From NCBI GenBank assembly GCA_001600175.1, contig BCJC01000003.1, positions 682,001 to 746,000 on the forward strand: a stretch of 64,000 nt of DNA, written 5' to 3'. Below, in pieces: positions 56,820-64,000 of this stretch. Below the pieces are notes generated by a model, which had not been told where the DNA came from, made no database searches, and saw nothing but the letters and a program-made list of their open reading frames with translations. The translations under genes and the position numbers were made by a program. The stretch's first letter is position 1; the number at the start of each line of letters is the position of its first letter. Origin of the DNA: Erythrobasidium yunnanense (taxonomy: Eukaryota; Basidiomycota; Cystobasidiomycetes; Erythrobasidiales; Erythrobasidiaceae).

Positions 56820-57483
56820 GCATACAGCTCGGAAGGAGATATGCTCAAAGGTAGCGGTGTCGCCCATAACTTGATGTCTTCTCTGTGAACCACGTACGAG
56901 TGATTATACGCCGTCCCATACGAAAGCTGTACAGCCCAAGCTTAGCCTTTCAAGCCAAATACTATTATTTAGCAATATCTCATGCACGCATGCCATAGTA
57001 GAGTAGAGGAGTGATCCTATAGAAGTTTAACAATAGACAGTTTTTTAGAAGTCTTTCAATCTTCATTCATTTGTATTATCTATTTCATTCCTTCTATCCT
57101 ATCGTCTACCAGTACTTGTGCAGCCGAAGTAGCAGCTTATGCTCTAGTGCAATCAATGCATTTGCTATCTATGCCATCTCGTACAGCAGTAATCATTGGT
57201 GGGTTTCCACTCATTGAGGCCCGGGAGTCTGCCCAGCATTGCGATCATTCATGAAAGAGGATTTCAAATGCAGTGGTATCGCTTGCTTTGACTTGCTTTC
57301 ATCGCAGTATTGACCCTGTAGCGTCTTTAGAATTATTCACTTGCGCTTCTGCGGAATACTCTGCGTTTCGCAGCTGGCTTCTGCTTCGCAGTTTTCTGCT
57401 CAGCCTGCGTAGTAGTGCCAGCAAGATCTCGAGGGCCGTTGAGAACCATGGCGAATGTCTCGTCTAGACAGTGTCGGAGCTTT
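56820..57483. other. Intergenic, AT-rich
   Basis: About 660 bp between convergent genes, with AT-rich stretches around 56960-57110. No gene is supported. Confidence 0.5.
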
Positions 57484-58503
57484 TTACACAAAGGCTGCCT
57501 TGTAAGTGTCCTTGCCAATGATAGGGCGTATCGGTTGTAGGTTCTTCTCCAGCCAGTCTTTGACGACCTCCGTCTCTGACCCAGCACAGCGCACCACTCC
57601 GCATTTCTGAGGTGTTTCCAGCTCGCTGTATGACCATATAACATCCTTCGGTGCTGTGTGAAGCTTGTACTGCGTGGAGTCTCTCGTCAGAGTCTGGAAG
57701 TGCTCCAACAGAGGCCCAAGGACTGTGCCGTAGATGAAGAGGGTGCAGTAGCATGCATATCCAGCCATTCTGGACTGTAGGATTGTCTTGCCTTGATCGA
57801 GCAGAAGAACATCATTGATGATCTTCTTTCCGGATATGTATATACTGTTTGCGCTTCTATACTTCTCGAATGCCCACGACTCGCCTCGCGACATCCTGCC
57901 AGAAGTAGACCAGTCCAGCAGAAGAAGGTTGCTCGAATCGCTATCTTCCAGGTGGAAAATCTGGGTTTGGGCGTATGAGGCTCGTTCAAAGCAGGTCACA
58001 GGAGCAGGAAGCAGGAAGAGAGAAGCGTTTGCAGCGATGTTTACGGTTAAAGTCTGCTTGGTGGTGACGGTTGGGCCATTCTTGGGAGCGGCGGAATAGC
58101 TTCCTCCAGGCCTGTTCCGAAACACTTTCGTGCTTCCTTGAGTGAGCAGAACGAGATGGCATTCTGCTTCTATATGCATCTCGAGGTTGATGATGTCTCC
58201 CGAGACGAGTCCACCGCCTGGGCGAGCATTCAGCGTTTTGACTTGGGACCGAGCTGGGACACCGCGACACACACCGTACGAGATCATATAGAGAGACATC
58301 AGGCCGGGAGCGAGAGCAGCGTCCGTTGTGAAAGCGTTGGGACACATAAGCTTGAGAGGATACGCGAAGGCCAGCTCAGACAGGGTAGGGCGGCCAGCAA
58401 CGTCAGCAGATATGCGAACACGACCATGGCCATCGTCGAGATCGCTCGCAGGCCACAGCGACATGGCGGTAAAGCAGAGCAAACGCAAGTTCTCTGGAGT
58501 CAA
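57484..58503 (-). CDS. ureD: Urease accessory protein UreD
   Basis: From ATG 58503 (or 58461), about 320 residues after removal of a 57-nt in-frame intron (58218-58274), which joins YMISYG to GGLVSGDIINLEMHI. The join gives the conserved SYGGGLVxGD block of UreD. HLVLLTQGSTKVFR follows, then TLTVNIAANASLFLLPAPVT and SRGESWAFEKY, all typical of the family. UreD, with UreF and UreG, loads nickel into urease. The gene implies an active urease in this organism; no other urease gene is in the window. The intron is a multiple of three and has no stop, so a retained form would insert 19 residues into a conserved block. Confidence 0.93.
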   Translation of the reverse strand: MTPENLRLLCFTAMSLWPASDLDDGHGRVRISADVAGRPTLSELAFAYPLKLMCPNAFTTDAALAPGLMSLYMISYGVCRGVPARSQVKTLNARPGGGLVSGDIINLEMHIEAECHLVLLTQGSTKVFRNRPGGSYSAAPKNGPTVTTKQTLTVNIAANASLFLLPAPVTCFERASYAQTQIFHLEDSDSSNLLLLDWSTSGRMSRGESWAFEKYRSANSIYISGKKIINDVLLLDQGKTILQSRMAGYACYCTLFIYGTVLGPLLEHFQTLTRDSTQYKLHTAPKDVIWSYSELETPQKCGVVRCAGSETEVVKDWLEKNLQPIRPIIGKDTYKAAFV

Positions 58504-58819
58504 GACACGTCAAGGCGCGCCTTTTGGAGAGCAATCTGGCTATTACAGGATCCACTTAGATATACACCTAGTAATTGTACAATGTAGACGCTCTCTGCTG
58601 TCCGCAGACTCGATTCTGCGCAGATTTGACGTCGATCCGTGTCGGAGATGCCACGCGAGGGAGACAGCAAGAGCCAGCTTGCGCAGAAGTTGACAGACAG
58701 CTTTTAACAAGAGACAAACATGCATACTGACTGGAAACGCTGACAAGGACGAGAAATACGCATCTGAAAGCACGAAGAGAGAAGACCTTCCCGGCGACCG
58801 GGCCAGAGATCATCGCGCA
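58504..58819. other. Divergent promoter region
   Basis: About 315 bp shared by ureD and the histidine kinase gene. No TATA box was seen. Confidence 0.5.
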
Positions 58820-61800
58820 ATGCTCCAGGAAGAAGAGCTGGAAGCGCTGGTCGCATCAGCCGCTGGCTTGCTGCAAGAAGAGCCTAGGAAGCTAATCATA
58901 CACTGGAATGTAACGCTCATCATACTGTCGTGGATCGTCTCCTTTCTCGGTACATGGACCAGCTCCCAAGTTAGCCCAAGCTATGGATAGACAAGTTTCG
59001 CAAGAGCTTGTTGGCTGATTTGAATCATTCACAGGTATGCTGTCAAGCAAGTCTCTCATCGCGAACGAGCTACAGCTTCTTTGCGTGGAACGGCATCGCA
59101 TCCGTCTTGTTTGGATTATGCAGCATCTGGTCGCGTGAGGCTTCCTACCTCTCGTCGGGAGAGTACCATATTGCTCACACTTCCTTCCCTAGTCCACTTC
59201 CTGGCAATGCTGGCTGCACAGTTCGAAGTCGCCGTCTCGCTGGATCCCGGCCTTACCGCTTTCTCGGCGATCCTTGCTGTCTTTTTTACTTGGCTGGCGC
59301 TCATTAGTGATGCTCTCACCACTAGGATCCTGAGGAAACGGCGGCGGAAGTCGCGGAAAGCCCTTAAGCGAGATCGGAGTCAGGTCGCTCCAGTCAACCG
59401 CACATTGAGCGATAACAGCGCCCATACGGAGACAACTACAGATTCGTCAGCTACGATTAGTGCAAGGCCACTGGAAAGCCCGCCAGATGGTCCACAGGAA
59501 GATCTAGAAAGACAGCCTCTGCTGAGTGAATCAGCCGTAGTAGATGAGGAAGTCGATGAAGAACGCGAAGAGCAGATCATAGAATCGGGAGATCAGTCTC
59601 TGACTCATATGAAAAGGGCTCTAAACAGGAATTGCCAGCTGCGAGCCCTCGCAATGGATGATACGAAACTTTCGTTCGAAACACAAGCAGCAAGCAGTAG
59701 AGCATCGTCGCCAATGCTTAGCATGAACAGGACAGATTTGGCCAATCATCATAGCCACAACAATGGTACGACGCCTGCAGGGCCACGCGAACCGACTCTA
59801 CTAGCTCAAGCGACCGCCAATCTGGCCGTGCAAAAACAAAACAATGGATCGCCAAGCCCGCCTAAGCACAGTCACAACATGCAAAGTAGCAGCGTCCTTG
59901 GGTCCGCTGCGAACACGCCTCGACAGTCCAATAACAGTTCAAGGCGACCTTCTTTATCCTTCTTCTCCCGGAAATGGAGCAGTGGCACAACAAACCAAGG
60001 CAAACTTAGTACAAATGGATCAAGCACAGATCTTACAGACGGGTCAGAAGACTTCGAACACGGTAGACGATTCAGTGAATCTGGAGATACCACTACAGGC
60101 ACTTCTACAAGCGGCTCCATGACGACGTCAAGCAACTCTTTCGTAAGAGGGCTGCCGCTAAGTAGGAAGGAGAAGGCAAAGTTCAAGAAAGGACACAAAT
60201 TAGCACCGATGTCGATCGTCGAACTTGGCCTAACACTTTACGGCGATCTGACATGGGAAAATATAGTAAAGTCCGGTATATGGGCTGCAGCAGTAGTGTA
60301 TGTCTTCCAAGGCTATCTGAGAGGGCTACGTGATTCTAACTCTTCATTCTCGCAGATGCATGCATTACTCGTGAGAAGGATTCTCGAAACCACCATTATC
60401 TGAACTGACCACCTGAGTACCCAAACAGCGGAATGTCGGCTTTCCACCTTGACGGGGGCTTTGCAGTCTGGAACCGTTGGCTCGTTGCCGCGTCCATAGT
60501 TATCGCTTGGGTCGTCTGCCTAATCGGCATTCTTTTCAGTAAGATCGCCTAACCCATAAGAGGTACGTATCACTCATGTGTCTGTCGTACGTAGTGCCCA
60601 ACATGGAGGTCCACATCGGTCGCCAATTGGCTTTCAGCGCTTTAGCCGCCACCGGGGTTTTCGCGATGCATTTCACAGGCATGTCTGCTGCTACCTTCTA
60701 TAGCTCGGCTCCACCTACATTAGAACCTGGCTATCCACCGGCCCTTGGCTTCTTCATTGTCGGAACCGCAATATCGACCTGCCTCATATCGACCACACTC
60801 GTCTCTTACGCTGCTACACTCAGCCGGAACAAGCTTATCGAAATGATACACATTAAGCAGCAATTATGGCGTACATTGGCTCAGAAGGAAGCGGTAGAAG
60901 CTTCTATAGCGGCCCAGACCGAATTTACATCTGTGGCGGCACATGAACTAAGGACACCGATGTTCTCTCTGGTCGGCTATCTGGACTTACTCTCACGCAC
61001 CCAAATGGATTCTGAACAGCTCTTGTTCCTCGAGACCGCTCGGCGGGCTTGCCACACCATCCAGCTGATCACAAACAACGTATTGGACTATTCTAAACTA
61101 GAGAGCGGCACGGATGAAGGACAAGCTAGGCTTATACTCGTGCCAATACGCGAATGTTTAGCTAATCTGGCAGATATCACGGAGGATAAGGGGCCGCGAG
61201 TCGAAGGCGAATCGGAAGGGCTGGAATTGATTGTCGACATCGACGACGATGTTCCGAATGGGATCTACACTGACGAGACGTTCCTCACAAGGGTGTGAGT
61301 CTCGTATACCACATACAGCTCGAAGAGACGTGTGAAAGGCTGATTTGCATTCCCACAAGGGTCATGAACCTGTTAAATAACGCTGTCAAGTTCTGCACGA
61401 AGGGATACATTAGGCTTACTGTCGAAAAGAAGGACGATCATGTTCATCTCTCGGTGACGGACACTGGAATCGGTATCCCGCAGCACTTGCTTCAGCGGAT
61501 TTTTGAGCCCTTTCGGCAGGCGGATATGAGTTTTACTAGGATCAACCACGGCTCTGGCCTAGGGTTGGCGATATGCAAACGTCTAGTTGATAGACTCAAT
61601 GGCAACCTCACCGTCACATCCGCGGAAGGCGTGGGTTCAACCTTCCTCGTGGACTTGCACAACGTGCAATACGGTCCCTCAGAAGGTACATCCGATGACC
61701 CGTCACAAGATAAGTCCACTCGAAACGCAAGCATGATGGTTTTCGCCAAAAGTGCTAGGACGCAAGCTGCACTCGAAGAAGCTTGGCGAAAGAGAGGGTT

Positions 61801-62864
61801 TGTCATCAAACCTCAAACCACAAATATGTCTCTGTTGGAGACGAGCGACTTTATCTGGACGGACATGCCATCCCTTTTAAAGGATCGACCTCAACTCCTC
61901 GAGCTCACACGCAATGCACCTATCAGCCGTACAGATCCGTTTCCCTACCTGCTGGTCGTATACTCGTCAGATACGGAGCTGCTATCGCTGCCACCATCGC
62001 CTCGGATCTTGCCGGTAAGCTAAAGTCACCAGCGAGCGTTGCAGGGTCTAATGGAAGGCTTGCCTAGATAAAACGTCCTCTATGTATGCACACTTTAGCG
62101 AAGCTGCTTGCCCAGCCGCTGGACCAACTCCCAACGATGTCAGGGAAGGAAAAACCAAAACTGGTCCGTTTTGCAAGCACACACAGCAGCGCGACAAGCG
62201 AAGGGTCGGAAGAAATGTCCACACCTGCAACATCTGTGGACAGCCACAATCAGGGCGAAGCCAGGTCTGGCCTGCAGGATGCACCGGTCATAGCAGAAAG
62301 CCATAGCGCGCCGGCCAAAAGAAAGATTCTTCTGGTCGAGGATAATATCGTCAATTCAAAATTAGGGCAGCGTATGCTGACTGCATTGGGCTACGAGACG
62401 ATCCTAGCCTATAACGGGCTAGAAGCCTTCGAAGCTGTAAAGTCATGGCATGATCAGATCTATGCAGTTTTGATGGACTTGCAGGTATGACTTCTTGCAT
62501 TCAGCCCCGGCTGCAAACTGACATCAACCCACAGATGCCTGTTATGAGCGGAGATCAGAGCACCGCGCTCATTCGGAAATACGAAGAAGAACATGGGCTC
62601 CGTCGACTTGCAATTATCGCTCTCAGTGCGAATGTCAACACAGCGAGTAGCAGCAAGCTTTTGGACGCGGGGGCGGACGGTTTCGCAGGCAAGCCGATTT
62701 CGATGAAAGGACTGGAAGAAGGCGAGTTCTATCCTAAGCATCGTGCACAGCAAGCTAATCAGGTCGATTGCAGCCATCAACCGTTTTGCAGGCAGCATAT
62801 AGGGTATTTTCGATTCACAAGGGATTCTTGTCATGCAGGGACGCGGGTCGCATCACGGGCATAA
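58820..62864 (+). CDS. MHYT-sensor hybrid histidine kinase
   Basis: About nine exons; roughly 1100 residues. The sensor has three MHYT-type motifs in membrane helices: CSIWSLHFLAML, VVCMHYSGMSAF and VFAMHFTGMSAATF, the second made by a 15-nt exon (60356-60370). A cytosolic loop of about 300 Ser/Asn-rich residues lies between helices. The kinase has an H-box (VAAHELRTPM), N-box (MNLLNNAVKF), G1 (DTGIGI), F-box (FEPFRQAD) and G2 (GSGLGLAIC). Then comes a degenerate receiver-like stretch (MMVFAKSARTQAALEEAWRK to PIKRPLCMHTLAKLLAQ). The final receiver is intact: KILLVEDNIVNSK, MDLQMPVMSG, IALSAN and GKPI. MHYT domains are thought to sense oxygen, CO or NO through metal. The start and the last exon end are less certain. 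Confidence 0.88.
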
Positions 62865-63133
62865 GTCATATGTATCAGAGCTCACTCATCATTACAGCAA
62901 CATGCAGCATCTATCATTTCGGGCAGTGAAACGGGCTTGCAGAGACCTTGTTTGGCCAATCTTAGAACGCGTCTCTTCCGCACGCCACGCTCACCTGCCT
63001 ATGGAACCTTTGAGAACAGGGCAATATCCGCAGCCTCCGAAATGGCTTGTCACTTGTGCAGCATTCACCCCTCTGTTCTGTCACATACAAACCCTACACC
63101 CGCAAGATCATTCACCCTGTCCCAGACATCTTC
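62865..63133. other. Intergenic
   Basis: Short spacer with the promoter of the last gene. Nothing else seen. Confidence 0.5.
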
Positions 63134-63871
63134 ATGAGGGTTCAGCTACCAGTCATCTTCTCCGCGCTGTGTTCGCTAGGGGCTGCACTCGCTGCAGACT
63201 TCCAGCCTAACGATGACGAAGGACTTGTTCTTATCGGATACAAGGATAAGATCTTCACTGCAGAGCCGTGAGTCTTTCAAAACAGTGCTTCGCGCAGGTG
63301 ACTGAGTGAGCATGTGAAGACGAGATCCATGTCCTCAAGATGCCCTCAGGTCCCAAGGAGGGAACGCTACTCACAGGCGGAATCAAGGCCGATGTCTATC
63401 AGACAAACTTAGTAGTAGATAACGGTACAAGATTCTACTTCATCGACGTGCCACAAAGCGGCCAGCATGATTGGACTCATAGCTACGCCTGTAAGCTGCG
63501 TTAGCGCATTGATCACCACCCAGAATCACCGTTGACCTTTATCCCGGCTTCGCTGAAGACTACCAGAAGAATGGCGCTGCTTCGAACATATACATGAAAC
63601 ACGACGTCAAGGTAAGGGCGCTGACCGCTTCATGGCAATCTAGCTGATCGTAGTCTGTTCGCAGAGAATCACTTTCACAGACACCTCGTACACATGTCAG
63701 GCAGGCTGCGGTACAGCGGTATGTGCTTCATATACTGCCATTCTAGAGGCACACTGACTGGTTCCTAATGACTTGCCGCGACAGTGCACAGCTTATGCGG
63801 ATTTCAATTCAGTCGCGCGCGTCATAGCAACCTACGCCACGCAGGGAAGCGAGACTACATGGTCTACTTGA
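63134..63871 (+). CDS. Secreted protein of unknown function
   Basis: The signal peptide is MRVQLPVIFSALCSLGAALA, followed by ADFQPNDDEGLVLIGYKDKI. Later exons encode LKMPSGPKEGTLLTGGIKAD, TRFYFIDVPQSGQHDWTHSY, a KNGAASNIYMKHDVK segment, RITFTDTSYTCQAGCGTA and CTAYADFNSVARVIATYATQ. Four cysteines near the end (CQAGC, CTAY) may form disulfides. Most splice junctions have good signals, but the first junction (donor GTGAGT at 63269) cannot be matched to a consensus acceptor that enters the best second-exon frame. The model is therefore incomplete there, or the gene carries a small defect. No family is recognised. Confidence 0.55.
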
Positions 63872-64000
63872 TCACCACTTGATGCCAGATCGATGGATAT
63901 GAAGCTGCGGCTCACCGTTACTGCCGTACATCTGTATCTAAATCCTGCCACATGCCTAACTTTCGTCTTTGATGAGCTCAATTCCCTCAACTAAAGTATA
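63872..64000. other. 3' flank of the secreted-protein gene
   Basis: Only 129 bp remain after the stop codon. Nothing seen. Confidence 0.5.

Noticed and set aside
60300-60357. Extra coding segment YVFQGYLRGLRD in the MHYT kinase
   Set aside because: It is an intron (GTATGT to TCGCAG); removing it creates the MHYS motif.

Overview
This window is nuclear DNA of a filamentous or dimorphic fungus, almost certainly a basidiomycete. Genes are dense and lie on both strands. They are cut by many short introns, mostly 50-80 bp, with GTRNGY-like donors, CTRAY branch sites and YAG acceptors. Several families are typical of basidiomycetes: a DUF6533 membrane protein, a DUF7330 protein, a Cys-rich stalked membrane protein and an MHYT hybrid histidine kinase. 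Composition is close to 50% GC. I cannot place it to class. I see no transposon, virus-like element, CRISPR array, tRNA or rRNA.

Layout. 0.7-1.5 kb: secreted EGF-like Cys-rich protein (-). 2.5-3.9 kb: Sfr1/Mei5-type recombination factor (+). 4.1-6.5 kb: NIPA/DUF803 magnesium-transporter-like protein (-). 7.4-9.7 kb: small Cys-rich protein, a gamma-glutamylcyclotransferase-like enzyme and a DUF7330 protein ending in a CaaX box (all +). 9.9-16.1 kb: giant CNH-domain protein (-). 17.4-25.5 kb: zinc-finger-like protein, one poorly resolved gene, a 1500-residue repeat-rich gelsolin-like protein and a TATA-driven small protein (+). 26-29.7 kb: unknown basic protein, mitochondrial ribosomal bS16m and a DUF1749 hydrolase (+). 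29.9-34.4 kb: ribosomal protein L16/uL13, two small charged proteins and a tiny complex I subunit (-). 34.4-41.2 kb: SWI3/RSC8-type chromatin remodeller and the meiotic factor SPO22/ZIP4 (+). 41.7-47.2 kb: zinc-ribbon protein and two single-pass Ser/Thr-rich surface proteins (-). 47.9-56.8 kb: DUF6533 protein, a second zinc-ribbon protein, zinc alcohol dehydrogenase and an O-fucosyltransferase-like protein (+). 57.5-58.5 kb: urease accessory protein UreD (-). 58.8-62.9 kb: MHYT hybrid histidine kinase (+). 63.1-63.9 kb: secreted protein (+).

The window is ordinary chromosome, not one pathway cluster. Themes do recur: meiotic recombination (Sfr1 and ZIP4), cell-surface sensing and cell wall (two stalked membrane proteins, MHYT kinase, DUF6533 and fucosyltransferase-like proteins), and small TATA-promoter genes of unknown function. 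The most notable observations are: very small exons (9-15 nt) needed by several conserved genes; a predicted farnesylated DUF7330 protein; a CNH domain split by large disordered insertions; an internal repeat system in the gelsolin-like protein; and a dispersed pair of zinc-ribbon paralogs with matching promoters.

All splice sites were assigned by eye from consensus, phase and protein family fit. No search or alignment was run.
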